The notes beneath the pieces are model-generated. The model had not been told where the DNA came from. It was given only the letters and a program-made list of their open reading frames with translations, and made no database searches. 64,000 bases of DNA from Sporomusa ovata DSM 2662 (GTDB lineage Bacteria; Bacillota; Negativicutes; Sporomusales; Sporomusaceae), in NCBI RefSeq assembly GCF_000445445.1, contig NZ_ASXP01000001.1, positions 1,224,501 through 1,288,500 on the forward strand, given 5' to 3'. Of the stretch, positions 54,248-63,529 are shown piece after piece (the first letter of the stretch is position 1; each line of letters opens with the position of its first letter). Both the position numbers and the translations under genes were made by a program.

Positions 54248-55273
54248 ATGAGAGCAGTTCCTGTATATCAGGCAGAAGGTATGGTTCTTTGTCATGATAT
54301 TACTGAAATTATCCCGGGAAAACGTAAAGGCAAAGCATTTAGGAAGGGTCATGTAATCTGTAAGGAAGATATTCCGCGACTACTGGATATTGGCAAGGAA
54401 AATATTTATGTCTGGGAAGTAAATGCGCAGACAATTCATGAAAATGATGCGGCAACCAGATTTGCTAAAGCCGTAGCCGGACCAGGTCTGGCCTTGAATG
54501 AGGCCTCAGAAGGCAAGGTTGAAATAAGAGCTAATACTCTTGGCCTGCTAAAAGTAAATGTCGAAGCCCTGGAAAAAATTAACGATATTGACCAAGTGGC
54601 TGCAGCTACTTTACACACCAACCAGGTGGTGAATGCGGGGAAAAAAGTTACAGGCTGCAAAATTATTCCATTAGTAATTAACGCAGCTAAGCTTCAACAA
54701 ATTGAACAGATTGGTATTGACTATTACCCGGTTGTGGAGGTTAAACCTTTAAAGGCCTGCAAGGTGGGAGTGGTAACTACCGGCAGTGAAGTATATCATG
54801 GCCGGATAAAGGATTGTTTCGGTACGGTATTGACAGATAAATTTGAACAATTAGGCAGTTCTATTTTGCAGCAAGTGTTTGTACCGGATGATATTTCTAT
54901 GATTGCAGAGGCCATTCATAGTTTGCGCGCCGCAGGCGCCGATATGATTGTGACTACCGGCGGCATGTCTGTCGATCCGGATGATGTAACACCTTCCGGT
55001 ATCAGGGCGGCAGGCGGTGAGATTGTTATATATGGAGCACCTACTCTGCCTGGTGCAATGTTTATGCTGGCTTATTTAGGAACTGTTCCGGTTCTTGGAT
55101 TGCCTGGCTGTGTAATGTATCATAAAAGTACGATATTTGATTTAGTGGTTCCCCGCATACTGGCAGGAGAAGTACTGTCCAGGAAAGATATAACAAAGTT
55201 TGGCTATGGCGGGTTATGTCTTGTCTGTGAAGAATGCCGCTATCCTGAATGTAGCTTTGGCAAAGGTTACTAA
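54248..55273 (+). CDS. MoeA-like molybdopterin-binding protein (right copy)
   Basis: 341 residues, paralogue of the gene at 48877-49902 with the same domain order: QAEGMVLCHDITEIIPG, VGVVTTGSEVYHGRI, IVTTGGMSVDPDDVTPSGI and a C-terminal CLVCEECRYPEC cluster. GGAGG precedes the ATG. First gene behind the sigma-54 promoter and 89 bases before the aldehyde oxidoreductase; a role in cofactor handling for that enzyme is inferred from the family and position. Confidence 0.88.
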   Translation: MRAVPVYQAEGMVLCHDITEIIPGKRKGKAFRKGHVICKEDIPRLLDIGKENIYVWEVNAQTIHENDAATRFAKAVAGPGLALNEASEGKVEIRANTLGLLKVNVEALEKINDIDQVAAATLHTNQVVNAGKKVTGCKIIPLVINAAKLQQIEQIGIDYYPVVEVKPLKACKVGVVTTGSEVYHGRIKDCFGTVLTDKFEQLGSSILQQVFVPDDISMIAEAIHSLRAAGADMIVTTGGMSVDPDDVTPSGIRAAGGEIVIYGAPTLPGAMFMLAYLGTVPVLGLPGCVMYHKSTIFDLVVPRILAGEVLSRKDITKFGYGGLCLVCEECRYPECSFGKGY

Positions 55274-55362
55274 TAGCTGCACAGTAAGGTTATGCGTATT
55301 TCGGGGATGAAGAAATCCCCTGAAATATAGATTATTGAATAATAAGGGAGACGAGAGAGCAG

Positions 55363-58104
55363 ATGCAAAAGAAAACTCTGATTATCAATGGTGTGCCCAG
55401 AACGCTAATTGTTGATCTGGAAGCCAGTTTGGCTAGTGTGCTCCGGGACCAACTGCTGTTGACTGGTTGCAAGGTTGGCTGTAATCAAGGCCAATGCGGG
55501 ACTTGTTCAATTATCATGGATGGCCGGGTAATACGGTCTTGCGTCACGAAGATGAAAAAGGTTCCTGATGAAGCCAATATTACTACCATTGAAGGATTGG
55601 CTACACCTACTAACCTCCATCCGCTGCAAGTTGCCTGGATGGCCTATGGCTGCGCTCAATGCGGTTTCTGCAGTCCCGGATTTATTTTATCAGCGAAAGT
55701 ATTGCTTGATGAGAATCCCAGCCCCACTAGAGAAGATATTCGCGCCTGGTTCCAAAAACACCGCAATGCCTGCCGCTGCACAGGTTACAAACCTTTAGTC
55801 GATGCTGTTATGGCAGCTGCTAGTATTCTTCGCGGGGAAATGCGCAAAGAAGAACTGATTTTCAAACCTGTCGGCAACAAAATTTACGGCACAACCTATA
55901 TTCGTCCGTCTGCCTTGCAGAAAGTTACCGGCACCTGGGATTTTGGCGCCGATGTTGCGCTGCAAATGCCTACAGGCACTTTGCGGTTAGCTCTTGTTCA
56001 GGCAGAGGTATCTCATGCGAATATTAAAGGCATTGATTACTCGGAAGCTGAGAAAATGCCTGGTGTATATAAAGTAATCACCCATAAAGATGTAAAAGGC
56101 AAAAACCGGATTTCCGGTCTGATCACTTTCCCGACTAATAAAGGTGACGGCTGGGATCGCCCCATTCTTTGCGATGAGAAAGTATTCCAGTTTGGCGATG
56201 CTATTGCTATAGTTGCCGCAGATACGGAAGAACATGCCAAAGCTGCAGCTAAAGCAGTAAAGGTTGATCTTGAAGTATTGCCGGCATATATGAGTGCGCC
56301 TGCTGCAATGGCTCCTGATGCTATTGAAATTCATCCCGGAACGCCTAATATTTACTTTGAAACTGGTGTAGTAAAAGGCGAAGACACTAAACCATTTATG
56401 GATCGCGCCGATGTTGTTACTGCAGAAGTCGAAACCTACTGCAGCCGTCAGCCGCATCTTCCGCTTGAGCCTGATTGCGGCTGTGCCTATATTGATGAAG
56501 AAGGCCGCCTGACTATTCATTCTAAGAGTATCGCATTACACTTGCACCATGCCATGATTGTTGCCGGTATTGGTATTGAACCGGAAAAATGCCGTCTTGT
56601 AGCCAACCCGACTGGTGCTACTTTTGGTTACAAATTTAGCCCGACTAATGAAGCTTTACTGGGTGTTGCCTGTCTTGCTTGCGATGGTAAACCTGTTTCT
56701 CTTATCTTCAATATGTTCCAACAAATTACTTACACAGGCAAACGTTCACCTGCACTTGTTAAAACAAAACTGGCTGCTGATAAAACTGGTAAAATTTTGG
56801 CAATGGAAACCAAATGGTGGCTGGATCATGGCCCGTACAGTGAATTCGGTGACCTGAACTGCATCCGTCAAGGTCAGTTTACCGGTGCTGGTTATGATAT
56901 TCCAAACATCCGCGGTAAAGGCCAGTGTGTTTGCACCAACCATGGCTGGGGATCTGCATTCCGCGCCTACGGCTCGCCGAAAGCTTTCTTGTCATCAGAA
57001 ATCTGCATTGATGAGCTGGCCGAAAAACTCGGCATGGATCCATTGGAATTGCGCTATAAGAATGTATATCGCCCTGGTGCTACCACACCGACCGGCCAGG
57101 TACCGGAAGTATTCTGCCTGCCGGAAATGCTTGATAAAATTCGTCCTTACTGGGAGGAAGCCAAGATACGTTGTAAAGAACTTTCAACCCCTGAAAAGAA
57201 ACGCGGCGTTGGCTTATCACTCGGAATATATGGTTGCGGTCTGGATGGTGCGGACAGTTCACATGCTTGGACAGAACTTAACCCGGACGGCACAATAACT
57301 GTCGGTAACTCCTGGCAGGATCATGGTCAAGGTGCCGACCTGGCTACTTTGACACATGCTCATGAAACCTTCCGTCAGATGGGGATTACTCCTGATCAAA
57401 TTAAGCTTGTCATGAATGATATGGCCTTTACACCAGCCAGCGGTCCGTCCGGCGGTAGCCGTCAAAACGTTATGACTGGTAACGCCACGAGGGTTGCCAG
57501 TGAAATGCTGGTCAATGCTATGCGTAAACCTGACGGCACGTTCCGGACTTACGACGAAATGGTAGCTGAAAAAATTCCTCTCCACTATGATGGTTCGTGG
57601 ACGGCATCCATGTGCACTGACTGCGATCTGGAAACCATGCAAGGTGACCCATTTGCCATATACATGTATGCAGTCTTTATGCCTGAAGTGGAAGTTGATA
57701 TGAAGACCGGTAAGGCAACCGTAGTCCGGTTTGTAACTGTTCAGGATATTGGAACACTTACCAATAAAACAACTTGTGATGGCCAGGTCTACGGCGGTTT
57801 GGCCCAAGGTATCGGTCTTGCTCTTACTGAAGACTTTGAAGACCTCAAGAAACATACCAGCCTTGTTGGTTGCGGCCTGCCGTTTATTAAGGATATTCCG
57901 GATGATATGGAAATCATCTACAATATCTCCCCGCGTGAGAACGGACCATATGGTGCTGCTGGCGTAGGTGAAGGGCCGTTAACGGCTCCGCATCCGGCTA
58001 TTCTTAACGCCATTTATAATGCCTGCGGCGTACGTATTTACTCAGTACCTGCATTGCCGGAAAAAATCAAAGCAGGCCTGGACGCACTCGCTGCTAAAAA
58101 GTAA
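55363..58104 (+). CDS. Molybdenum-containing aldehyde oxidoreductase, MOP type (right copy)
   Basis: 913 residues, paralogue of 46043-48772 (by eye about four residues in five alike). Same single-chain layout without FAD: [2Fe-2S] cysteines in CKVGCNQGQCGTC and at C60; second cluster in GCAQCGFCSPG and NACRCTGYKP; molybdopterin domains with KGDGWDRPILCDEKVFQ, GSAFRAYGSPKAFL, GPSGGSRQNVMTGNA and the catalytic Glu in GVGEGPLTAPHP. Differs mainly at surface positions and the C-terminal tail. Driven by the sigma-54 promoter; electrons may pass to the FAD/dicluster protein encoded next. Confidence 0.95.
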   Translation: MQKKTLIINGVPRTLIVDLEASLASVLRDQLLLTGCKVGCNQGQCGTCSIIMDGRVIRSCVTKMKKVPDEANITTIEGLATPTNLHPLQVAWMAYGCAQCGFCSPGFILSAKVLLDENPSPTREDIRAWFQKHRNACRCTGYKPLVDAVMAAASILRGEMRKEELIFKPVGNKIYGTTYIRPSALQKVTGTWDFGADVALQMPTGTLRLALVQAEVSHANIKGIDYSEAEKMPGVYKVITHKDVKGKNRISGLITFPTNKGDGWDRPILCDEKVFQFGDAIAIVAADTEEHAKAAAKAVKVDLEVLPAYMSAPAAMAPDAIEIHPGTPNIYFETGVVKGEDTKPFMDRADVVTAEVETYCSRQPHLPLEPDCGCAYIDEEGRLTIHSKSIALHLHHAMIVAGIGIEPEKCRLVANPTGATFGYKFSPTNEALLGVACLACDGKPVSLIFNMFQQITYTGKRSPALVKTKLAADKTGKILAMETKWWLDHGPYSEFGDLNCIRQGQFTGAGYDIPNIRGKGQCVCTNHGWGSAFRAYGSPKAFLSSEICIDELAEKLGMDPLELRYKNVYRPGATTPTGQVPEVFCLPEMLDKIRPYWEEAKIRCKELSTPEKKRGVGLSLGIYGCGLDGADSSHAWTELNPDGTITVGNSWQDHGQGADLATLTHAHETFRQMGITPDQIKLVMNDMAFTPASGPSGGSRQNVMTGNATRVASEMLVNAMRKPDGTFRTYDEMVAEKIPLHYDGSWTASMCTDCDLETMQGDPFAIYMYAVFMPEVEVDMKTGKATVVRFVTVQDIGTLTNKTTCDGQVYGGLAQGIGLALTEDFEDLKKHTSLVGCGLPFIKDIPDDMEIIYNISPRENGPYGAAGVGEGPLTAPHPAILNAIYNACGVRIYSVPALPEKIKAGLDALAAKK

Positions 58105-58150
58105 TTAGCGGTTAATAAGCGAATAAATAAAATGTAGTATTCTAAAACTA

Positions 58151-58182
58151 GACTGGAAAGCGTATCGCTTTCCGGTCGTTTT
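58151..58182 (+). terminator. Terminator/attenuator after the right aldehyde oxidoreductase gene
   Basis: GACTGGAAAGCG (58151-58162), TAT loop, CGCTTTCCGGTC (58166-58177), then GTTTT. It may reduce transcription into the accessory genes that follow. Confidence 0.75.
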
Positions 58183-58213
58183 AGGATTTCTATACCAGGA
58201 AGAGGGTGTTTCA

Positions 58214-60538
58214 ATGGATCAAATGGATCAAAATTTATTGCGTGAACGGGAATCAAAATGTATTCAGGAAAATCCACCGGCTTGTACTGCGGGGTGTCCG
58301 GTTCATGTTGATGCCCGGGGTATGGCTAAAGCTGTACAGAAAGAAGATTACGCGACAGGATTTGCCTTATTTAACAGAATGGTCCCTTTTCCCGGAATTA
58401 TTAGCAGAATTTGTGATCAACCCTGTCGGCAAACCTGTAAGCGTAATGAAATTGACGAATCTATTTTTATCAGGGGTTTAGAACAAATTTGTGTTGATAA
58501 CAACAACAATACTGCTCCCAAGTTACTATTACCGAAAGCTAAAAGTCAGAAGGTAGCTATTGTTGGCGCCGGGTTGAGCGGCTTGACCGCAGCGTTGGAG
58601 CTTAGTCGCAAAGGGTACAAAGTGACTGTTTTTGAAGCTGCAGACCGTTTGGGAGGAAGCATCTGGGATATCGCGGAAAACAAGCTGCCACGGCAATTGA
58701 TTCATAATGATTTTGAAATTATCGCCAAATTTCCTATAGAAATTCGCTATAATACAGCTATTAATGCCTTAGACAGTTTGTATGCGGAGTATGATGCGAT
58801 CTATCTAACTACAGGTTTTCAAAAAACTGACAATTCAGATTTGGGTCTGGAGTTAGCGGCAGATGGCAAAATCAAGGTTGATTTGACATCATTAGCAACA
58901 AGCAACAGCAAGGTGTTCGCCGGTGGCAGTCTTCGCCGTGAATACGGACATCCATCGCCGATTGCTTCCATAGCCGATGGTAAAACCGCGGCCATTTCGA
59001 TTGACCGGCTGTTTCAAAATGCGTCCCTTACGGCTAATAGAGAGAAAGAGGGACCTTATGAGACTGCGCTATATACCAACATAAAAGGGATAAAATCTGA
59101 ACCCATGGTAATTGCCGGTGATTGTGACAGCGGTTACAGTAAAACAGAAGCTGTGCAGGAAGCTAATCGTTGTTTGCTATGTGAGTGCAAAGAGTGTGTG
59201 AAAGCCTGTGAATATCTTGCACATTATCGGGGGTACCCCAAACGGTATGCACGCGAGGTATACAATAACTTGTCCATTGTTATGGGAATCCACCATGCTA
59301 ACAATATGATTAACTCTTGCAGTTTATGTGGTCTGTGTGAAGAAATTTGTCCGGGAAATTTGAATATGGGTGAAATTTGCCATGAAGCAAGAAAAATAAT
59401 GGTAAATAAGGGAAAAATGCCTCCGTCGACTCACGATTTTGCTTTAAAGGATATGCAATTTAGCAATAGCGAAGCATGTGCTCTGACTAGAAATCAGCCT
59501 GGCACTTCATCAAGTGAGTGGGTATTTTATCCCGGTTGCCAGTTAGCAGCCTCATCACCGCAATATGTGCAACAGATGTACAGTTTTTTACGTGAAAAGC
59601 TGGACGGTGGTGTCGGGTTACTATTAGGTTGTTGTGGAGCACCAGCCAGTTGGGCAGGACAGGAGGCAGTGTTTCGGGAGACAAGGAATAATCTGGAAAG
59701 CAACTGGCGTAGTTTGGGAAGTCCCAAGATTATTACGGCTTGTCCTACCTGTTTGAGCCTATTTAAAAATGATTCACCTGACATGCCGGTGGAAAACTTA
59801 TGGACATTGCTGGAACGTATCGGTTTGCCGGAAGGCAGTAACCAACTAGCCAAGACACCGCAAAAATTGGCGATACATGACAGCTGTACCACAAGGCATG
59901 ATGCTGAGATTCAGACCAGTGTAAGAAACCTTTTGGGTAGACTGGGATATCAAATTGAAGAGTTGCCTTTAAGCCGTGAAACTACAGTATGTTGCGGTTA
60001 TGGAGGTTTAATGCTATATGCCAACCAGGAGATTGCGCATAAAGTTATAGATAGACGAATTAATGAAAGTGAATTAGACTATCTCGCGTACTGTAGCATG
60101 TGCCGGGATAATTTTGCCAGTCAGGGAAAACGTACATACCATCTCCTGGATTTGATTTTGGGTGGTGGCCAGGAAAATCTGGCTGCGCAAGCAGGGCCTG
60201 GTTATTCAAAGCGTCAGGAAAACCGTGCCAAATTGAAACAAACATTATTAAGAGAAGTTTGGGGTGAAGAGGTGGCACAGCCGCAAGCTGAGGTCAAGGT
60301 CACTATTCCTGCAGATGTATTGCAACTGATGGAGGATAGGCGGATTCTTGTCGATGATGTTACTAACGTTATTGCCCATGCGGAAAGTTCGGGCAGTAAA
60401 CTCAAGGACGCCAAGAGCGGCCATTATATAGCATATTTTAAGCCAGCCAGCGTGACCTATTGGGTAGAGTACTTGCCGCAGGCGGATGAATTTGTCGTTC
60501 AAAATGCTTATTGTCACAGAATAGAAATTGAAGGGTAA
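58214..60538 (+). CDS. FAD-dependent oxidoreductase fused to 4Fe-4S dicluster and CCG domains
   Basis: 774 residues. The N-terminus is like the cysteine domain of GltD (ACTAGCPVHVDARG, CDQPCRQTCKRNE); an FAD-binding fold starts near residue 115 (VAIVGAGLSGLTAALEL). Two ferredoxin-type clusters lie at about 325-395 (CLLCECKECVKACEYL, CSLCGLCEEICPGN). Two CCG modules as in heterodisulfide reductase HdrB follow (CCGAPASWAG/CPTC and CCGYGG/CSMC); the C-terminal 100 residues are an extra domain. Looks like an electron acceptor for the aldehyde oxidoreductase, cytoplasmic; partner (NAD(P), thiol or ferredoxin) unknown. Similar proteins adjoin MOP genes in Desulfovibrio. Confidence 0.85.
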   Translation: MDQMDQNLLRERESKCIQENPPACTAGCPVHVDARGMAKAVQKEDYATGFALFNRMVPFPGIISRICDQPCRQTCKRNEIDESIFIRGLEQICVDNNNNTAPKLLLPKAKSQKVAIVGAGLSGLTAALELSRKGYKVTVFEAADRLGGSIWDIAENKLPRQLIHNDFEIIAKFPIEIRYNTAINALDSLYAEYDAIYLTTGFQKTDNSDLGLELAADGKIKVDLTSLATSNSKVFAGGSLRREYGHPSPIASIADGKTAAISIDRLFQNASLTANREKEGPYETALYTNIKGIKSEPMVIAGDCDSGYSKTEAVQEANRCLLCECKECVKACEYLAHYRGYPKRYAREVYNNLSIVMGIHHANNMINSCSLCGLCEEICPGNLNMGEICHEARKIMVNKGKMPPSTHDFALKDMQFSNSEACALTRNQPGTSSSEWVFYPGCQLAASSPQYVQQMYSFLREKLDGGVGLLLGCCGAPASWAGQEAVFRETRNNLESNWRSLGSPKIITACPTCLSLFKNDSPDMPVENLWTLLERIGLPEGSNQLAKTPQKLAIHDSCTTRHDAEIQTSVRNLLGRLGYQIEELPLSRETTVCCGYGGLMLYANQEIAHKVIDRRINESELDYLAYCSMCRDNFASQGKRTYHLLDLILGGGQENLAAQAGPGYSKRQENRAKLKQTLLREVWGEEVAQPQAEVKVTIPADVLQLMEDRRILVDDVTNVIAHAESSGSKLKDAKSGHYIAYFKPASVTYWVEYLPQADEFVVQNAYCHRIEIEG

Positions 60539-60548
60539 TGGAGGAAAC

Positions 60549-60758
60549 ATGAGCAAGTATATAGAAGAACAATCATTAGATATTGTTTGTGTTACATGTG
60601 GCATTAAGCTGACACTGGGAAAGGTAGAGTTGTCGTATCTTGGCAGCAACTTTCCGGTTGAGCTGTATAGATGTCCGCAGTGTGGCTTAGTTTATATTTC
60701 TGAGGAATTAGCTAATGGCAAAATGAAAAAGGTGGAAGCAGCGTTGGAGGATAAATGA
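60549..60758 (+). CDS. Small zinc-ribbon protein of the aldehyde oxidoreductase cluster (DVU_1557-like)
   Basis: 69 residues with two CxxC pairs (CVTCG and CPQCG), ending in a charged helix. ATG 60549 follows GGAGGAA, ten bases after the preceding stop. Resembles the small redox/zinc-ribbon proteins in Desulfovibrio MOP clusters; assignment from context and memory of the family. Overlaps the methyltransferase gene by four bases. Confidence 0.72.
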   Translation: MSKYIEEQSLDIVCVTCGIKLTLGKVELSYLGSNFPVELYRCPQCGLVYISEELANGKMKKVEAALEDK

Positions 60759-61369
60759 TGCTTCACCAACATCCGGGCGGGCTGACATTGACCAGGCAGG
60801 TTGCTAAGTACTGTGCATTTATGCCTGGTGCAAAAGTGCTTGATGTTGGCTGTGGCACCGGAGTAACTATGGAGTATCTGCAGGATGCCTGTGGGTTACA
60901 GGCAGTAGGAGTCGATGTATCTGAGGCCCGGCTGGAGCAAGGCAGGAAGCGCTCGCCACATTTGCAGTTTATTCAGGCAGCAGGCGAAAGCCTGCCGTTT
61001 GCCGATGTCTCATTTGATGGCGTAATAACTGAATGTAGTCTGTCGGTTATGCAAGATGCCGGTACAGTTTTAACTGAAATTAGCCGTGTTCTTGTATCAG
61101 GAGGAAAGCTGGCGATAACAGATGTTTATTTACCGGTTTCCGATAGTACGGCTGGATATCTGAATAGAAACCAACTAAAAAAAATGCTGGAGAAATCCGG
61201 CTTTACTATCGTTGTTTGGGAAGATCAGTCGGCATTTTTGCGGGAGTTTATTGCCTGCTATATTATGGAATACGGATCAGTGGAAGAACTGTGGCAATGT
61301 GTATCCATTCCCAAGACGAAGGCGGGATACTTTTTACTAGTGGCTGAAAAAAGGCAAATGGAAGGATGA
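60755..61369 (+). CDS. SAM-dependent methyltransferase (DVU_1556-like)
   Basis: 204 residues of class I methyltransferase fold: KVLDVGCGTGVTMEYL (SAM loop) near residue 30, GVDVSEARLEQG, AAGESLPFADVSFDG and ISRVLVSGGKLAITDVYLP. Start overlaps the preceding stop (ATGA); an adjacent ATG at 60758 is possible. Substrate unknown; its conserved place among molybdenum hydroxylase accessory genes suggests maturation of the enzyme or a small-molecule partner. Confidence 0.85.
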   Translation: MMLHQHPGGLTLTRQVAKYCAFMPGAKVLDVGCGTGVTMEYLQDACGLQAVGVDVSEARLEQGRKRSPHLQFIQAAGESLPFADVSFDGVITECSLSVMQDAGTVLTEISRVLVSGGKLAITDVYLPVSDSTAGYLNRNQLKKMLEKSGFTIVVWEDQSAFLREFIACYIMEYGSVEELWQCVSIPKTKAGYFLLVAEKRQMEG

Positions 61370-61375
61370 AATACT

Positions 61376-61549
61376 TTGGACGAAAAAACATGTCCTCGCT
61401 GTAATAGTGTACTAACGAATAATGCCCCCTTGTATCAATGCTGTAGGTGCTTTACCTATTATTGCAAAAATTGTGAAGAGAGCAATAATGGCCGGAAATG
61501 TCCTAAATGTAATATGGGGCCGCGCTTGATCGTTCCAACGGGAAAATAA
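61376..61549 (+). CDS. Small eight-cysteine zinc-ribbon-like protein
   Basis: 57 residues from TTG 61376 to TAA 61549, six bases after the methyltransferase stop, with GGAAGG upstream. The cysteines are arranged as four pairs: CPRC, CCRC, CKNC and CPKC, the last three within 25 residues. Probably binds two zinc ions or an iron-sulfur centre. No named family recognised. Confidence 0.75.
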   Translation: MDEKTCPRCNSVLTNNAPLYQCCRCFTYYCKNCEESNNGRKCPKCNMGPRLIVPTGK

Positions 61550-61570
61550 GAAAGTGTGGTGGCACGAATA

Positions 61571-61840
61571 ATGACAGAAGAAACAGAGCTTTTAGAAAAA
61601 ATTGAGGCAGACGAGGTTATTGTCGAAGTTATTGATAAAAACACAGGCAAACTATTTAGACGGAACCTGCCGCTAGGATATTTGGAAACCGGTAACGGCA
61701 TAATCTTGTCGGGAGAGACCTTTGACGGCAAGCCAGCAGAAATTAACTTTTTATCTGATGCCGCCTTAGCTAAAATCACTGATTTGTTTGGAAAAGGCCC
61801 TGATCAGTCCCAGTGTGACAACGAGGAGGAGCAGGGATGA
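61571..61840 (+). CDS. Small acidic protein, unknown function
   Basis: About 89 residues from ATG 61571; GTG 61556 or 61559 are alternative in-frame starts and the RBS is weak. Sequence is acidic at both ends, with a beta-rich middle (EVIVEVIDKNTGKLFRR, GNGIILSGETFDG). Overlaps the XdhC-family gene by four bases, so it is translated as part of the operon. Not recognised. Confidence 0.65.
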   Translation: MTEETELLEKIEADEVIVEVIDKNTGKLFRRNLPLGYLETGNGIILSGETFDGKPAEINFLSDAALAKITDLFGKGPDQSQCDNEEEQG

Positions 61841-62622
61841 GTTTTTCTAAATTGCTGTCAGCGTTGAATACGAATAGTGCCGGAGTAATAGATACCTTGA
61901 CGGTGATAGATTGTAACCCCAAGCAGGCTAGCCTGCTTGGGCAAATGATTATTATTCAATCAGATGGCAAAACAGAAATAAAAATGGATGGACAACTAGA
62001 GCCATTTGTGATGGATAAAATATTGGATATAGTGCGGACAACGAGTTGGACCAAGCCGGTAATTATTTTAGTTGAAGATCAACAGAAAAATACATACAAA
62101 CTATTTTGGGATAGAATTGTCCAGAAGTTGCGCGCTATCGTATTTGGCGGCGGCCATATTAGTCAGCCGTTGGTTCAGATACTGTCATTAATAGATTTTG
62201 CCGTGACGGTTATTGATGACCGTCCGGAATTTGCCAATACAGCCAGATTTCCTGGCGCTCATCAGGTAGTCTGCAATAATTTTCAGCTAGCTATGAAAAA
62301 CCTAACAATAGACAATGGTACAGCTGTTATTATTGTCACCCGCGGACACCGCTATGACTTGGATTGCCTGCGGGCTACTATGGGAAGCAATGCCCGGTAT
62401 ATGGGAATGATTGGCAGTAAAAAACGTATTAGAGAGATTATTAATCTGGTGAAGGAAGAAGGAGCACCAATAGATATTGAAAAGCGGCTTCACGCGCCTA
62501 TTGGTCTTGATATAAAAGCAGAAACGCCTGCAGAAATCGCACTTAGTATTGCAGCAGAAGTGGTAGCAGCTTTTCGTGGTGGGTCCGGCTGTCCACTGAG
62601 CGGGCATAAGGAGGCGTTCTAA
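61837..62622 (+). CDS. XdhC-family maturation factor (Rossmann domain)
   Basis: 261 residues. The N-terminal 90 residues are degenerate; VFGGGHISQPLVQIL near residue 107 opens the XdhC C-terminal Rossmann domain, with VIDDRPEFANTARFP, IIVTRGHRYDLDCLR and GSKKRIREI following. XdhC proteins bind molybdenum cofactor and promote its sulfuration and insertion into xanthine-oxidase-family enzymes. Start ATGA overlap with the previous gene; its stop overlaps the next start. Confidence 0.9.
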   Translation: MSFSKLLSALNTNSAGVIDTLTVIDCNPKQASLLGQMIIIQSDGKTEIKMDGQLEPFVMDKILDIVRTTSWTKPVIILVEDQQKNTYKLFWDRIVQKLRAIVFGGGHISQPLVQILSLIDFAVTVIDDRPEFANTARFPGAHQVVCNNFQLAMKNLTIDNGTAVIIVTRGHRYDLDCLRATMGSNARYMGMIGSKKRIREIINLVKEEGAPIDIEKRLHAPIGLDIKAETPAEIALSIAAEVVAAFRGGSGCPLSGHKEAF

Positions 62623-62933
62623 TGGACCGGGATTTGTTAGAATATATCTGTGAATGTCAGAGCAAAGGGGAACAGGCAGCCTTAGTCACTATTGTGGAAA
62701 CCCGTGGTTCGACTCCCCGTAAGGCAGGCAGCAAAATGCTGATTTTACCTGATGGCAGATCTTGTGGTACCATTGGCGGTGGCTGTGGGGAAGCAGATGT
62801 TAGGCGTCAGGCGTTAATCGCACTAGATAATAAGCAATCCCAAATGTATACAGTTAGAATGCTGAATGATGTGGCTGCAGATGAAGGGATGGTCTGCGGA
62901 GGAATCATGGAAGTGTTTATTCAGGTCATATAA
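62622..62933 (+). CDS. XdhC/CoxI N-terminal domain protein
   Basis: 103 residues containing only the XdhC_CoxI domain: ALVTIVETRGSTPRKAGSKMLI and GTIGGGCGEADVRRQAL, closing with MVCGGIMEVFIQ. With the preceding gene it makes up a complete XdhC split over two polypeptides. AAGGAGG precedes the ATG. Confidence 0.9.
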   Translation: MDRDLLEYICECQSKGEQAALVTIVETRGSTPRKAGSKMLILPDGRSCGTIGGGCGEADVRRQALIALDNKQSQMYTVRMLNDVAADEGMVCGGIMEVFIQVI

Positions 62934-62965
62934 GCTATGATGAGGCGAAAGGAAGGGCTGGAAAT

Positions 62966-63415
62966 ATGACAGACAGATTTTTAAAGTTGCTTGAGTTATC
63001 ACAAGCAGGTTTTTACTGTAGCCAAATCTTACTTATTATTGGGCTGGAAGCCCAGGGAAAAGAAAATCCTGATCTGGTGCGGGCTATGTCAGGACTTGTT
63101 GGCGGCCTGGGGTTCAGTGGCAGGACTTGCGGCGCTTTGACTGGCGGGGCCTGTCTGATCGGTCTATATGCCGGTAAGGGATCAGTCGAGGAAATAGAAG
63201 ATAGTCGTGTCAATGATATGATAAGAGAGTTTGCGGAATGGTTTGAACAGGAAGCAAGTTCTCAATATAGCGGCAGTACCTGTGATATTATTTTAGAGAA
63301 GAACCCGCAAAACCGGGCATCACGCTGCCCGGACCTTGTGTTAAAGACGCTTGATAAAGTTGAGGAAATCCTAGAAGCCAATGGCTATGACCTCTCAGGC
63401 CGGCTCGAAATTTAG
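62966..63415 (+). CDS. C-GCAxxG-C-C family protein (DVU_1555-like)
   Basis: 149 residues. The family cysteine pattern is visible: YCSQ near residue 17, RTCGALTGGACLIGLY near 52-67 (CGAxxGG), CDII near 107 and CPDL near 120. Such proteins probably bind metal or an iron-sulfur centre through the cysteines. A homologue type is found in Desulfovibrio MOP clusters. AAGG precedes the ATG. Confidence 0.82.
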   Translation: MTDRFLKLLELSQAGFYCSQILLIIGLEAQGKENPDLVRAMSGLVGGLGFSGRTCGALTGGACLIGLYAGKGSVEEIEDSRVNDMIREFAEWFEQEASSQYSGSTCDIILEKNPQNRASRCPDLVLKTLDKVEEILEANGYDLSGRLEI

Positions 63416-63462
63416 GCCTCCTATAAATTATTTCGCGCACAAAAGAAGATTATAGATACAGT

Positions 63463-63494
63463 CAGGTGGTGTATTGCCAACATACCACCTGTTT
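63463..63494 (+). terminator. Weak hairpin between the C-GCAxxG-C-C gene and the last xdhC gene
   Basis: CAGGTGGT (63463-63470) and ACCACCTG (63484-63491) pair over a 13-base loop, followed by TTTAAC. Possible attenuator. Confidence 0.45.
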
Positions 63495-63529
63495 AACAAG
63501 TTGTATCTAAGAAATGTTAGGAGGCTTGC

